A DNA stretch of 64,000 bases, from positions 2,202,407-2,266,406 of the forward strand of contig NZ_NCSS01000006.1 in NCBI RefSeq assembly GCF_002088935.1. Direction: 5' to 3'. Positions 26,317 through 35,753 of the stretch are shown here, in pieces. Both the position numbers and the translations under genes were made by a program. Source of the stretch: Henriciella litoralis (GTDB lineage: Bacteria; Pseudomonadota; Alphaproteobacteria; Caulobacterales; Hyphomonadaceae). The notes below the pieces were generated by a model that worked only from the letters and a program-made list of their open reading frames with translations, ran no database searches and was not told the origin of the DNA. How positions within the stretch are numbered: position 1 is the first letter of the stretch; every line of letters starts with the position of its first letter.

Positions 26317-27300
26317 ATGAGTTTGACAAGCGACACCGATGTTCTGACCGGGCTAGAGCCAACAGTTGAGGTGAAGGTTCGCGACGTTTTCGGCATCGAC
26401 ACCGACATGGTGGTTCATGGCTTCGAGACGAGAACCGAATACGTCCCGGAGGTTGACCCGTCCTACCGGTTCGATCCGCAGACCACGATGGCGATCCTGG
26501 CGGGCTTTGAGCACAATCGCCGCGTTATGGTCCAAGGCTATCACGGCACCGGTAAATCGACCCATATCGAGCAGGTCGCCGCGCGCCTCAACTGGCCAAT
26601 GATCCGGATCAACCTCGACAGCCATGTCAGCCGTATCGACATGGTCGGCAAGGATGCGATCGTCCTGAAAGAGGGCGTACAGGTTACAGAATTCCGTGAA
26701 GGCATTCTGCCATGGGCACTGCAGCGCCCGGTGGCGATCACCTTTGACGAGTATGACGCCGGTCGCCCGGACGTGATGTTCGTGATCCAGCGCGTCCTGG
26801 AGGCCTCCGGCCGCCTGACGCTGCTCGACCAGAACCGCGTGATTGCGCCGAACCCGTATTTCCGCCTCTTCGCGACGACCAACACGGTTGGTCTCGGTGA
26901 CACGACCGGCCTCTATCACGGTACGCAGCAGCTCAACCAGGGTCAGATGGACCGGTGGAGCATTGTCACGACGCTGAACTATCTTGAGCATGACGCCGAA
27001 GTCGAGATCGTCTCCACCAAGGCAACTGATCTCGACAAGGAGCTTCTGTCCAAGATGGTCCGTCTGGCAGATCTCACCCGGAACGCGTTCATGAACGGCG
27101 ACATCTCAACTGTGATGAGCCCACGGACCGTGATCACCTGGGCGGAAAATTACCGCATCTTCGGCGATCTTGGTCACTCCTTCCGGATGACCTTCCTGAA
27201 CAAGTGCGATGAGCTTGAGCGGCCACTGGTCGCGGAGATGTATCAGCGCTGTTTCAATGAAGAGCTGCCCGAGAGCGCCCTCATGGTTCGCGTCGCCTGA
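26317..27300 (+). CDS. cobS: CobS-type AAA+ ATPase (cobaltochelatase subunit family)
   Basis: AAA+ ATPase that, with CobT and CobN, inserts cobalt in aerobic B12 synthesis. The 327-residue protein has Walker [10 protein letters not shown] (74-82), Walker [10 protein letters not shown], and [20 protein letters not shown], a CobS signature. CGGAGAC precedes the ATG. cobT follows after 146 bp, but no cobN or other cobalamin gene is in this window. In several Alphaproteobacteria CobS and CobT occur without a B12 pathway, so the pair may serve another MoxR/VWA-type remodelling role. Confidence 0.9.
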   Translation: MSLTSDTDVLTGLEPTVEVKVRDVFGIDTDMVVHGFETRTEYVPEVDPSYRFDPQTTMAILAGFEHNRRVMVQGYHGTGKSTHIEQVAARLNWPMIRINLDSHVSRIDMVGKDAIVLKEGVQVTEFREGILPWALQRPVAITFDEYDAGRPDVMFVIQRVLEASGRLTLLDQNRVIAPNPYFRLFATTNTVGLGDTTGLYHGTQQLNQGQMDRWSIVTTLNYLEHDAEVEIVSTKATDLDKELLSKMVRLADLTRNAFMNGDISTVMSPRTVITWAENYRIFGDLGHSFRMTFLNKCDELERPLVAEMYQRCFNEELPESALMVRVA

Positions 27301-27446
27301 TCTTCGGGTCGCGGGCCTCGGCTCCGTTCCAAAAAAGCCAGCCGGTCGCGCCCGCTCTGACTGCCAGCGCGGCTGACGCTAGGTGAGTTGTAATTGAACC
27401 GTCCTGCGCTCTTCGCATCGGCGGACATAAGCGCTATGTGAGCAGG

Positions 27447-29459
27447 ATGGCCAAGACAGACGATACGCCCTTCGAGCTTTTCAAGCAGGCGCTTGCAACG
27501 ACCGCCAAGGCAATGAGCCAGACGCGGGATGTGGAGACGAGCTTCAGCGCGGAAGCCGGGCGTGCCGAAGGCGGCCGCCTCATCCTGCAGACGCCGCCAA
27601 GGGAGCTAAGCGCCCGTCAGGCGGCGCGCGCCCGCGGTGAAGCTGATGCGCTGTCCTTGCGGATGGCCCATCATGACCCTGTGGCCCACAATGCGGAACG
27701 TCCAAAAGGCGAGATGGCCCGCCAGGTCTATGAAGCGGCTGAGCGCGCCCGGATTGAGTCCATCGGCGCGAATGCGATGGACGGGACAGCGACAAATCTC
27801 GACGCGGCGCTGGCCGCGCGGTGCGAGAAAGCCGGCTACACCCGCATGCAGGACCGCACCGAGGCCCCGATTGCGCCTGCGATCGAGTTTCTCCTGCGCG
27901 AAAAGCTGACCGGCCGGACCTTGCCGCCGGAAGCAGAAGGTATCGCGTCGATCTGGCGTGAAGAAGTTACGTCGCGCGGCGGTGATACGCTGGATGAGCT
28001 GATTACCCAGATGAGTGACCAGCGAGCGTTCGCCCGCACGGTCCAGCGCCTCATCAAGGACCTCACAGAAGGCGATGAATCGGGCGACGATTCCGAAGAC
28101 GAGTCGGAAAGCGAGACTGAGGACGACTCCGACGAGCAGTCCACGAGCAGTGAAGACTCCGATGCTGGCGATGAGACCGACGGCAGCTCAACCGAGGAAA
28201 TGGAAGCTGGCGAGAGCGACGATGTCGAGGGCGAGGAAACCAATGTTTCCGTCGATGCCGATGCGGACGCTGACAGCGATGATGATGTCGACGAGTCCGA
28301 TGATGGCTCGAAACCCCTGCGGCCAAACTTCCGCGATGGCGATGACAAGCCTGAATTCGTTTATCGGACCTATACGAAGGCCCATGACGAGATCGCGAAC
28401 GCGGCTGATCTCTGCGACAGCGAGGAACTGACGCGGCTGCGGGCCTATCTCGATCATCAGCTGCAGACCCTGCAGGGCGCGGTCTCGAAGCTTGCCAACA
28501 AGTTGCAGCGCCGCTTGATGGCGCAGCAGAACCGCTCCTGGTCTTTCGATCTGGAAGAGGGTGTGCTGGACACGGCGCGCCTGACGCGCGTGATCACCGA
28601 TCCAACGGCGCCGCTATCGTTCAAGCAGGAAGACGATTCCGAGTTCAAGGACACGATTGTCACGCTGCTTCTGGACAATTCCGGTTCGATGCGTGGCCGC
28701 CCGATCATGGTGGCAGCGCTGTGTGCTGACATTCTCGCCCGCACGCTTGAGCGCTGCGGTGTGAAAGTCGAAATTCTCGGCTTTACCACCAAAGCCTGGA
28801 AGGGCGGCCTGTCGCGGGAGGACTGGGTGAAGGCGAACAAGCCGGCTGGCCCGGGGCGTCTGAACGATCTGCGCCACATCATCTACAAGTCAGCCGATGC
28901 GCCGTGGCGCCGCGCGCGCCGCAATCTTGGTCTGATGATGCGCGAAGGCCTTCTGAAAGAGAATATCGATGGCGAAGCGCTCGAATGGGCGCATGGACGC
29001 CTGCTTGGCCGTCCTGAGCAACGCAAGATCCTGATGGTCATATCCGACGGTGCGCCGGTCGATGATTCCACGCTGAGTGTGAATGTCGGCAATTATCTTG
29101 AGCGTCATCTGCGTCAGGTCATCGCCGAGATCGAAGGGCGCAGCCCTGTGGAGCTGATTGCCATCGGCATCGGCCATGACGTGACCCGTTACTATCGCCG
29201 CGCCGTGACCCTGGTCGACGCAGAACAGCTTGGCGGCGCGATCACTGAGCAGCTTGCCAGCCTGTTTGACGAAAAGGGCAATGCGCCAGCCCCGGAAGCG
29301 ATGTCCGTCGCGCCTCAAAGCTCGCCGGCCCGCGCACGCAGTAGCGGCATTTCGGCGACCAGCTCGGGCGGGCCGCGATATGGCTCGAAAACCGGGACAG
29401 GGCGCGACGTGAAGACCACAAGCTTGCAGGACGTCGCTCGCAAGACATCCAAGTCCTGA
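27447..29459 (+). CDS. cobT: CobT-type VWA protein (cobaltochelatase subunit family)
   Basis: Partner of CobS. The 670-residue protein has an N-terminal helical region, a long Asp/Glu/Ser-rich acidic stretch at about 208-290, and a C-terminal von Willebrand A domain with MIDAS motif DNSGSM near 409 and [13 protein letters not shown]. The tail after about 610 is Ser/Pro-rich. The ATG at 27447 is preferred; a GTG three codons earlier is in frame. The acidic linker is a known CobT feature, here long. Absence of cobN nearby leaves its substrate open. Confidence 0.9.
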   Translation: MAKTDDTPFELFKQALATTAKAMSQTRDVETSFSAEAGRAEGGRLILQTPPRELSARQAARARGEADALSLRMAHHDPVAHNAERPKGEMARQVYEAAERARIESIGANAMDGTATNLDAALAARCEKAGYTRMQDRTEAPIAPAIEFLLREKLTGRTLPPEAEGIASIWREEVTSRGGDTLDELITQMSDQRAFARTVQRLIKDLTEGDESGDDSEDESESETEDDSDEQSTSSEDSDAGDETDGSSTEEMEAGESDDVEGEETNVSVDADADADSDDDVDESDDGSKPLRPNFRDGDDKPEFVYRTYTKAHDEIANAADLCDSEELTRLRAYLDHQLQTLQGAVSKLANKLQRRLMAQQNRSWSFDLEEGVLDTARLTRVITDPTAPLSFKQEDDSEFKDTIVTLLLDNSGSMRGRPIMVAALCADILARTLERCGVKVEILGFTTKAWKGGLSREDWVKANKPAGPGRLNDLRHIIYKSADAPWRRARRNLGLMMREGLLKENIDGEALEWAHGRLLGRPEQRKILMVISDGAPVDDSTLSVNVGNYLERHLRQVIAEIEGRSPVELIAIGIGHDVTRYYRRAVTLVDAEQLGGAITEQLASLFDEKGNAPAPEAMSVAPQSSPARARSSGISATSSGGPRYGSKTGTGRDVKTTSLQDVARKTSKS

Positions 29460-29492
29460 TTTGCTTTCACATCTAAAGGCGACGATCCGAGC

Positions 29493-30563
29493 ATGACTAT
29501 GCGCAACCTCCCGGCCGCAATGATGGGCTGCCTCATCGGGCTAGCTGCTTGTACAGCCGCCGCGCCGGACCTGACTCAAATGATCGCTGCCGATGATCTG
29601 TGGAGCTTTGACGCTGCCAGTGCGGACATCGTTTCGCAGTCCTGTCCTGAGGGTCAGCAAGACAGTTTCTCGATGTCTTTCAAGCTGCAGGCTGACCCGG
29701 TCCTTCCCGGCACAGATGAAGCGCTGGGTGACGCGCTGTCGGGCCTGACTTTCGTGAACGGATGGGCACTTTCCACGCCGTTCGCCTCATTTGGAGGTTT
29801 GTCCGGTCTCAAAGTCATGCCCAGCGGCGATCTGCTGGCGGTGTCCGATGCCGGTGCGCTTATCCAGATTCCCTTCGACCAAGAAAAGCTGACACCGCTT
29901 GGTCAGGCCAGCATGACCTATCTCACCGATGGCGAGGCAAACATTCTGACGGGCAAGAAAGAGGCCGATGCCGAAGGTCTCGACTATCGCGATGGCATTG
30001 CGTTCGTCAGCTTTGAGCGTGACCACAGGATTGAGGCTTATGGTTTTGACCTTTGCGGCGCCAAAGCGCATGCCGTGCTTGTGTCGCGTTTGGGCGATCG
30101 TCCGGCGGGCCTTGGTCAATCCATCGGCAACAATTCAGGGCCTGAAGCGCTCGCGCTCGATGGCGACGGGATGATCTTTGGGCTCGAGACCGTGGTCAAT
30201 GGCCTGGGCCCCGTCGGGACTGTCGCTCGCGGTGGTGCCATTGGCTTCGACAGCGAAGACTGGATCGACGCGCACCGGGTGCCACTGGTCGGGATGGATG
30301 TCCTGAATGGCGAACGGTTCAGCCTGCACCGGTCGTATAATCCGCTGACCCGCAAAAACACCCTCTATATCAACGTCCGCCGCGCAAATGGTGAGGTCGA
30401 GCAATTGGCCAAACTGAATAGCCCGCTTGAGGTTGATAATTTTGAAGGCATCGCGGCCATGGGCCTGCCGGACGGGCGGGTCCGACTGTTCATCATATCG
30501 GACGACAATTTCAGCGATCGCCAGCGAACCCTGCTTTACGTCTTCGAGACGCCATCGTCTTGA
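29493..30563 (+). CDS. Esterase-like activity of phytase family lipoprotein
   Basis: A 356-residue secreted protein with lipoprotein signal (MRNLPAAMMGCLIGLAAC from the second Met). The body shows repeats of a beta-propeller-like protein: FGGLSGLKVMPSGDLLAVSDAGAL, EADAEGLDYRDGIAFVSFERDHRIEAY, NNSGPEALALDGDG and VDNFEGIAAMGLPDGRVRLFIISDDN. These match the family named esterase-like activity of phytase. Enzymatic activity is not proven for the family. It follows cobT by 33 bp, possibly on the same transcript, and ends 7 bp from the convergent dioxygenase gene. Confidence 0.8.
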   Translation: MTMRNLPAAMMGCLIGLAACTAAAPDLTQMIAADDLWSFDAASADIVSQSCPEGQQDSFSMSFKLQADPVLPGTDEALGDALSGLTFVNGWALSTPFASFGGLSGLKVMPSGDLLAVSDAGALIQIPFDQEKLTPLGQASMTYLTDGEANILTGKKEADAEGLDYRDGIAFVSFERDHRIEAYGFDLCGAKAHAVLVSRLGDRPAGLGQSIGNNSGPEALALDGDGMIFGLETVVNGLGPVGTVARGGAIGFDSEDWIDAHRVPLVGMDVLNGERFSLHRSYNPLTRKNTLYINVRRANGEVEQLAKLNSPLEVDNFEGIAAMGLPDGRVRLFIISDDNFSDRQRTLLYVFETPSS

Positions 30564-30570
30564 TGCCAGC

Positions 30571-31236
30571 CTATTGGGCCCACATCCGGATCAGGTTCGA
30601 AATCGTTTTGTCGAGGGCGAGCCGCTGATCGGTCGATGTGCGCGGCAGGCTTGAACGCACCGCTTCAAGGTCTGCCAGAACCTCCCGCCGGTCGGCGCGC
30701 TGAATGCGGCTCTCGATCCAGCCCACACAGGCAAGACGCGACCCGGATGTGACCGGCTTGACCTGATGAATGGCGCCGGATGGGTACAGGATCAGCGTCC
30801 CTGCTGCCGGCTTGGCCTCGAACACGCCTGCGCCCGTCGAGATACTGAGCTCGCCGCCCTCATAAGTGTCCGGATCTGCCAGAAAGAGCGTGAAAGAAAG
30901 ATCCGTGCGCAGCTGCTTCTCGTCGCTGCCCATCAGGGCATTATCGACATGAAATCCATAATGCCCACTATCCTCAGTGCGGCTGAGAAGGAGGCGGGAA
31001 AACCGCTTTGGGCGCGCAAGGGAGCGAACCATGCGGTGATTGGCGATGGCATTCATCAGAAACTCATGCAGGCCAGGACCGATGCCGGATTTCAGATCTG
31101 CCTGCAGGTTTGATTTCACAGCTTTCGCTGACCGGCCGGCGGTAATTTTGCCGTCCACCCAGTCCAGCGTCTCAGCTTTGGTGCGCACCCGCTCGACATC
31201 TTCCTGCCCGAGCACATCAGATATCGTAAAGAACAT
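30571..31236 (-). CDS. Fe(II)/2-oxoglutarate dioxygenase, PKHD-type (PiuC/YbiX family)
   Basis: A 221-residue iron-dependent hydroxylase of the PiuC/YbiX family, typically made under iron limitation. The metal-binding HxD is in GFHVDNALMG, the distal His in SGAIHQVKPV and the 2-oxoglutarate-binding Arg in SGSRLACVGW. The start at 31236 is chosen over an ATG at 31248 because TAGGACAC sits just before it and YbiX homology begins with FFTISDVLG. It diverges from a lipoprotein gene across an 83-bp gap with a Fur-like palindrome, which fits iron regulation. Substrate is unknown. Confidence 0.88.
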   Translation of the reverse strand: MFFTISDVLGQEDVERVRTKAETLDWVDGKITAGRSAKAVKSNLQADLKSGIGPGLHEFLMNAIANHRMVRSLARPKRFSRLLLSRTEDSGHYGFHVDNALMGSDEKQLRTDLSFTLFLADPDTYEGGELSISTGAGVFEAKPAAGTLILYPSGAIHQVKPVTSGSRLACVGWIESRIQRADRREVLADLEAVRSSLPRTSTDQRLALDKTISNLIRMWAQ

Positions 31237-31254
31237 GTGTCCTACCATTGAGTT

Positions 31255-31269
31255 TGAGAATGATTTGCA
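31255..31269. promoter_or_regulatory. Fur-like operator between divergent iron-related genes
   Basis: TGAGAATGATTTGCA is a 7-1-7 palindrome that matches the Fur core TGATAATGATTATCA at 12 of 15 positions. It lies 18 bp upstream of the dioxygenase start and 50 bp upstream of the lipoprotein start, well placed to repress both. Confidence 0.55.
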
Positions 31270-31319
31270 CTAAAGAAATCGCACAGATTTGTCATTACAC
31301 AATATGAGTGGATCCTCCC

Positions 31320-32165
31320 ATGACGTTTACCCCAAAAGACCTGATGCGGTTTGGTTTGACTGCCGCGCTTCTCAGCACAACGAGCCTCGCGGCTTGCGGG
31401 GGTGAGGGCGGCGAGGCAGCCGGCGAAACCGGTGAAGCTGCGGTCGTTGGCGAAGCTGGAGAAGCTGCGGCGCCCGCTGGTGAAAGCGGCGAGAGCGCCG
31501 GGGCGAGCTATGCCGGGGAATCCGGCGAGGGGGAAGGCGGAGAAGGCGAAGGCGGCGAATCTGGTGCCCATTCGCCAGGCACACTGCCAATTCAGGACCG
31601 TCTGGCCTTCATGCGCGGCCATGTCGAAGCTGGTCTCGCACTCTACCGCGCGGGTGCCCCGGATCAGGCGGCCCGCCACCTGTTGCACCCGGTTTCAGAA
31701 ACGCATGCAGATGAGCGCGCAGGGCTTGATGAGCTCGGCTTCAAAGGCGATCTCTTCGTTGAAATTTCCGAAGCGCTTGAAAGTGGCACGGAGTCTGACG
31801 CCATTGAGGATCAGCTTGTTGAGGCTGAGGAAAACCTCGAAATGCTGGCAGCTGAGGTCGGCGGCGAACCGCAGCAGATCATCGGCTTTCTGATGGACAC
31901 CACGGTTGATGAGTACGGTGTCGGCGTGGTCGATGGCGAAATCGTCAATGCGGGCGAATATCAGGACGCCTTCGGCTTTGTGACGGTTGCAAGCTATTAT
32001 GCGCGTGATCTGGAAGGTGAGGCCGGCGAGGCTGTTCGCGCAGAGCTTGCCCGGCTGCTGGCTCTCTGGCCTGAGGCCCCGCTCGCCAGTTCGACACCCG
32101 CGCCTGTCAGCGAAGTGGCTGCGCAGGTTGCCCGCGTTCAGCTGGAGCTGTCGGCGGTTCGCTAA
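31320..32165 (+). CDS. Gly/Glu-rich lipoprotein with FTR1-N-terminal-like periplasmic domain
   Basis: A 281-residue protein of unknown function. The lipoprotein signal ends LAAC with Cys26, followed by a 58-residue low-complexity linker of Gly, Glu, Ala and Ser (27-84). The rest is helical and acidic. FMRGHVEAGLALYRAG with HLLHPVSE (98-127) and VDEYGVGVVDGEIVNAGEYQDAFGF (196-220) resemble the periplasmic N-terminal region of Gram-negative FTR1-type iron permeases; this is from memory, not a search. Divergence from a PKHD dioxygenase across a Fur-like box supports an iron role. No clear ribosome-binding site is seen; GTG at 31308 is an alternative start. Its stop is interlocked with that of tlpA. 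Confidence 0.7.
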   Translation: MTFTPKDLMRFGLTAALLSTTSLAACGGEGGEAAGETGEAAVVGEAGEAAAPAGESGESAGASYAGESGEGEGGEGEGGESGAHSPGTLPIQDRLAFMRGHVEAGLALYRAGAPDQAARHLLHPVSETHADERAGLDELGFKGDLFVEISEALESGTESDAIEDQLVEAEENLEMLAAEVGGEPQQIIGFLMDTTVDEYGVGVVDGEIVNAGEYQDAFGFVTVASYYARDLEGEAGEAVRAELARLLALWPEAPLASSTPAPVSEVAAQVARVQLELSAVR

Positions 32166-32752
32166 TTGGTGATCGCGTCGATCAGGGCGACCGCTTCATA
32201 GGAATCCCATTCAGCTTCGCCAGCGAGACGCGCAATCTCTTTGCTGTCGGCGTCATAGATCACGGTCGTCGGAAATCCTTGAGCCTTGCTCTCGTAGACG
32301 ATGTCCCATTTTTCAGGGGGTGCGAAATAGAAATCTATGTTGCCACCTGCCAGCTCCTGCAGGCGTTGGCGGGCATAGTCCTTGTCGTCGCTGGCATCGA
32401 CGCTGATGGCGACGACCTGGAATTTATCGCTGCCTTTGGCTTGCTGTAGCGCGGCCAGTGAAGGCATTTCGCGCTCACACGGTCCGCACCAGGTGGCCCA
32501 GAAATTGACGAGGATGACCCGGCCCTCAAAGTCTCCCAAAGTCATCTCACGGCCATCGGGCCCCTCGAAAGTCGAGGTGGATGCAGCAGTGCCGCGACTA
32601 TCGGTATTCAGCTTTGACAGGCTGCCAGTTGCCAGTTTTGCGACCTGGTCTTCATTTCCGCCCTTGGAACTCGCGCTTAGCAATGCATAAAGCAGCGCTA
32701 GGACAAGTCCGACCAGCATGGCTGGAATAGCAAATTTTAGAAAACGGGGCAT
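32162..32752 (-). CDS. tlpA: TlpA-family membrane-anchored thioredoxin
   Basis: Periplasm-facing thiol:disulfide oxidoreductase of the TlpA/ResA class. The 196-residue protein has one N-terminal membrane anchor (6-26), a linker, and a thioredoxin fold with [16 protein letters not shown] (WCGPC at 88-92) and cis-Pro in GFPTTVIYD. Such proteins reduce cytochrome c or copper-site thiols. The ATG at 32752 starts just before the anchor; a longer frame upstream overlaps argH and is unlikely. It is divergent from argH with 32 bp between starts, an arrangement also seen in relatives. Confidence 0.88.
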   Translation of the reverse strand: MPRFLKFAIPAMLVGLVLALLYALLSASSKGGNEDQVAKLATGSLSKLNTDSRGTAASTSTFEGPDGREMTLGDFEGRVILVNFWATWCGPCEREMPSLAALQQAKGSDKFQVVAISVDASDDKDYARQRLQELAGGNIDFYFAPPEKWDIVYESKAQGFPTTVIYDADSKEIARLAGEAEWDSYEAVALIDAITN

Positions 32753-32784
32753 TTCGCAAGGCTCCAGGCAACGGGATTGAACAT

Positions 32785-34197
32785 ATGGTCGATAAGCCGT
32801 CTCAAGGCCAGCAGATGTGGGGAGGACGCTTTGCCGCGCAACCATCCGACATCATGCAATCCATTAACGCGTCGATCGATATTGATCGACGCATGGCGCT
32901 GCAGGATATCGCGGGCAGCCGTGCCCATGCCGATATGCTGGCTGAGACCGGCATTATTTCCGAAGAGGACAATGAGGCGATTCAGTCCGGTCTGGATACC
33001 GTCCTGGAAGAGGTGAGGGCTGGCACCTTCCCTTACCGTGTCGAGCTGGAAGACATTCACATGAATGTCGAAGCCCGTCTGAAAGAGCTGATCGGTGAGC
33101 CTGCGGGCCGGCTGCACACCGCTCGCTCTCGCAATGACCAGGTCGTCACCGACTTCCGCCTCTGGACGCGCGGCGCCATTATGGAAGCAAGATCTGCGCT
33201 TTCGGGGCTGCAGGTTGCGCTCTTGAGGCGCGCCGGCGAGAACGTCGATGCCGTGATGCCCGGCTTCACCCATTTGCAGACCGCGCAACCCGTCACGCTC
33301 GGGCACCATCTTCTCGCCTATGTCGAGATGATCGAGCGGGACCGCGCGCGCCTGCATGGCGCCGCCATCCGCATGAACGAGTCCCCGCTCGGCGCCGCCG
33401 CCCTCGCAGGGACAGGTTTTCCGATCGATCGGGACATGACCGCAGAGGCACTCGGCTTTGACAGGCCGATGGCCAACTCGCTCGATGCGGTGTCGGCGCG
33501 GGACTTTGCCCTCGAAGCGCTTTCGGCTCTCTCCATCGCGGCGACGCATCTCTCGCGTCTTGCTGAAGAGATCGTGCTTTGGTCCAGTGCGCAGTTCAAT
33601 TTTGCGCGGCTCTCTGATGAGTGGTCGACCGGCTCATCCATCATGCCGCAAAAGCGCAATCCGGACGCGGCTGAGCTTATCCGCGCCAAAGCGTCGCTGA
33701 TCACCGGCCAGTTCGTCAGCCTGCAGGGTGCCGTCAAAGCCCTGCCGCTCGCTTATGCCAAGGACCTTCAGGACGATAAGCGCCTGACATTTGAGGCGTT
33801 CGACACGTTCGGCCTCTGCGCCCAGGCGATGACCGGAATGATCGAGACGATCACCTTCAACCGCAAAGCCATGCGCGCGGCCGCCGCCAAGGGGTTTTCG
33901 ACGGCGACGGACCTTGCCGATTATCTGGTGCGGGAAATGAAGATGCCGTTCCGCGATGCGCACCATGTCACGGGACGCATCGTGGCCATGGCAGAAGCAG
34001 ACGGTGTCGAGCTGGAAGCGCTGTCATTACAATCCATGCAGACCGTCGAACCACGCCTTACCGACGACATATTTTCCGTGCTAAGCGTCGAAGCATCTGC
34101 TGGCAGCCGTCAAAGTTATGGCGGCACCTCGCCCGTGCGGGTAAGTGAGCAAGTGGAACTCTGGACGAAACGCCTGGGCCTGGAGGCCAATACCTGA
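32785..34197 (+). CDS. argH: Argininosuccinate lyase
   Basis: Splits argininosuccinate into arginine and fumarate, the last step of arginine synthesis. The 470-residue protein has the fumarase/aspartase superfamily signature [12 protein letters not shown] with its catalytic Ser, the N-terminal MWGGRF, and [16 protein letters not shown]. Length is normal. Its stop shares one base with the lptM start (TGATGA), so translation is coupled to the following gene. Confidence 0.96.
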   Translation: MVDKPSQGQQMWGGRFAAQPSDIMQSINASIDIDRRMALQDIAGSRAHADMLAETGIISEEDNEAIQSGLDTVLEEVRAGTFPYRVELEDIHMNVEARLKELIGEPAGRLHTARSRNDQVVTDFRLWTRGAIMEARSALSGLQVALLRRAGENVDAVMPGFTHLQTAQPVTLGHHLLAYVEMIERDRARLHGAAIRMNESPLGAAALAGTGFPIDRDMTAEALGFDRPMANSLDAVSARDFALEALSALSIAATHLSRLAEEIVLWSSAQFNFARLSDEWSTGSSIMPQKRNPDAAELIRAKASLITGQFVSLQGAVKALPLAYAKDLQDDKRLTFEAFDTFGLCAQAMTGMIETITFNRKAMRAAAAKGFSTATDLADYLVREMKMPFRDAHHVTGRIVAMAEADGVELEALSLQSMQTVEPRLTDDIFSVLSVEASAGSRQSYGGTSPVRVSEQVELWTKRLGLEANT

Positions 34198-34475
34198 TGA
34201 AACGACCTATTGCGACAATCTTCCTTCTCAGCACAGCCGCGGCCCTCAGCGCCTGCGGCATTCGCGGAGAGCTTGAGCGGCCCCCTCCGATCTTTTCGGC
34301 GGCGCCAGCCGATGCCGCAGAGCGCACGCCCGTCGCTGTCACGGTGGAGGCCGACGCGGCCGCGCCCAAGGATGCGGATTCGCCCTATTACAATGATCTT
34401 GGCGGTGAGATCCCGAAGGCAGACCCGGTTGGCGACGTCAATGAGGGCGGTCTCGACGAAGTCGAGCCGGGCTGA
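34197..34475 (+). CDS. lptM: LPS translocon maturation lipoprotein LptM-like
   Basis: A 92-residue lipoprotein. The signal [20 protein letters not shown] gives Cys20, followed at once by GIRGELERPPP, the CGxxGxLxxPP motif of LptM (formerly YifL), which helps LptD mature with LptE. The remaining 60 residues are Ala/Asp/Glu-rich and probably disordered, longer than the short E. coli form. It is sandwiched between argH and lysA, the usual location. Confidence 0.82.
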   Translation: MKRPIATIFLLSTAAALSACGIRGELERPPPIFSAAPADAAERTPVAVTVEADAAAPKDADSPYYNDLGGEIPKADPVGDVNEGGLDEVEPG

Positions 34476-34487
34476 GGCAGTAGTCAA

Positions 34488-35753
34488 TTGCACCATTTTA
34501 CCTATCGAGACGGTCGCCTTTTTTGTGAGGATGTGGCCCTGGACACCATCGCGGACGCGGTTGGTACGCCGGTCTATGTGTACTCGTCGGCAACGCTGAA
34601 GCGCCACGCACGCGTCATCGCCGAAGCGTTCGATGGCATGAGCTGCCTGATCGCCTATTCAGTAAAAGCCAATGGCAATCTCGCCGTGCTCCGGACGCTC
34701 GCCAATGAAGGCTGCGGCGCGGACGTGGTCAGCGGCGGCGAACTAAAGCGAGCCCGCGCGGCAGGCATTCCGGCCTCGCGGATCGTTTTCTCCGGTGTGG
34801 GCAAGACCCGCAGCGAGATGCGCCTTGGTCTCGAAGAGGGTATTCACCAGTTCAACATTGAAAGCTCGGCAGAGCTCGCCGTACTCGCTGACGTGGCCAA
34901 GTCTATGGGCAAGACGGCAAAGGTCGCGGTGCGGGTTAATCCTGATGTTGCCGCGGGCGGACACCCCAACATCTCCACCGGCAAATCCGGCGACAAGTTT
35001 GGTGTGCCATGGAGCGAGGCTGAGCTGGCCTACGACCAGATCGCTGAGACTGATGGCATCGAAGCGGTCGGCGTTGATGTCCATATCGGCTCCCAGATCG
35101 ACGAGATCGCGCCTATGCAGGCGGCGTTTGAGCGGGTGATCGACCTCATCAAGCGCTTGCGTGACAAAGGCCATGCGATCAGCCGGGTTGATCTCGGGGG
35201 CGGTCTTGGCATCCCTTACAAGTCGTCTGACACGCCGCCACCTCCCTCGGATTATGCCAATATGATCCGGGAGGTGACGGAAGGGCTCGGTCTCGATGTC
35301 ATCCTGGAGCCAGGCCGTGTGATTGCGGGCAATGCCGGTGTCCTCGTGACAGAAGCGCTGTTCGTAAAGCCGGCGCCCCAGCGTAATTTCCTCATTATCG
35401 ATGCGGGCATGAATGACCTCATGCGCCCGGCGCTCTATCAGGCCCATCATGATTTCATGCCGCTCCGTGAGCGACCCGAAGACGCCGAACAGGTGCGCTA
35501 TGACATTGTCGGCCCGATCTGTGAGTCGACCGACAAGTTCGCTGCAGAACGCCTCATGCCCCGCATTGAAGGCGGTGACCGTCTCGCGATAATGTCAGCG
35601 GGTGCCTATGGTGCCGTGCTTTCGTCGCAATACAATGCGAGACCTCTTGTTGCGGAAGTGCTTGTCGATGGCGACCAGTATGCGGTCGTGCGCAGGCGTC
35701 CTGAATTTGAGGAAATGGTCGCGCTGGAGAACATACCTGATTGGCTGAGCTGA
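34488..35753 (+). CDS. lysA: Diaminopimelate decarboxylase
   Basis: PLP enzyme converting meso-diaminopimelate to lysine. The 421-residue protein starts HHFTYRDGRLFCEDVAL, has the PLP lysine (Lys60) in YSVKANGNLAVLRTL, VDLGGGLGIPY, EPGRVIAGNAG and SAGAYGAVLSSQYN. The start is TTG at 34488: homologous sequence begins exactly there and GAGG lies upstream, while the first in-frame ATG (at 34638) would lose about 50 conserved residues. It follows lptM by 12 bp and overlaps the DUF4175 gene by 13 bp. Confidence 0.93.
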   Translation: MHHFTYRDGRLFCEDVALDTIADAVGTPVYVYSSATLKRHARVIAEAFDGMSCLIAYSVKANGNLAVLRTLANEGCGADVVSGGELKRARAAGIPASRIVFSGVGKTRSEMRLGLEEGIHQFNIESSAELAVLADVAKSMGKTAKVAVRVNPDVAAGGHPNISTGKSGDKFGVPWSEAELAYDQIAETDGIEAVGVDVHIGSQIDEIAPMQAAFERVIDLIKRLRDKGHAISRVDLGGGLGIPYKSSDTPPPPSDYANMIREVTEGLGLDVILEPGRVIAGNAGVLVTEALFVKPAPQRNFLIIDAGMNDLMRPALYQAHHDFMPLRERPEDAEQVRYDIVGPICESTDKFAAERLMPRIEGGDRLAIMSAGAYGAVLSSQYNARPLVAEVLVDGDQYAVVRRRPEFEEMVALENIPDWLS

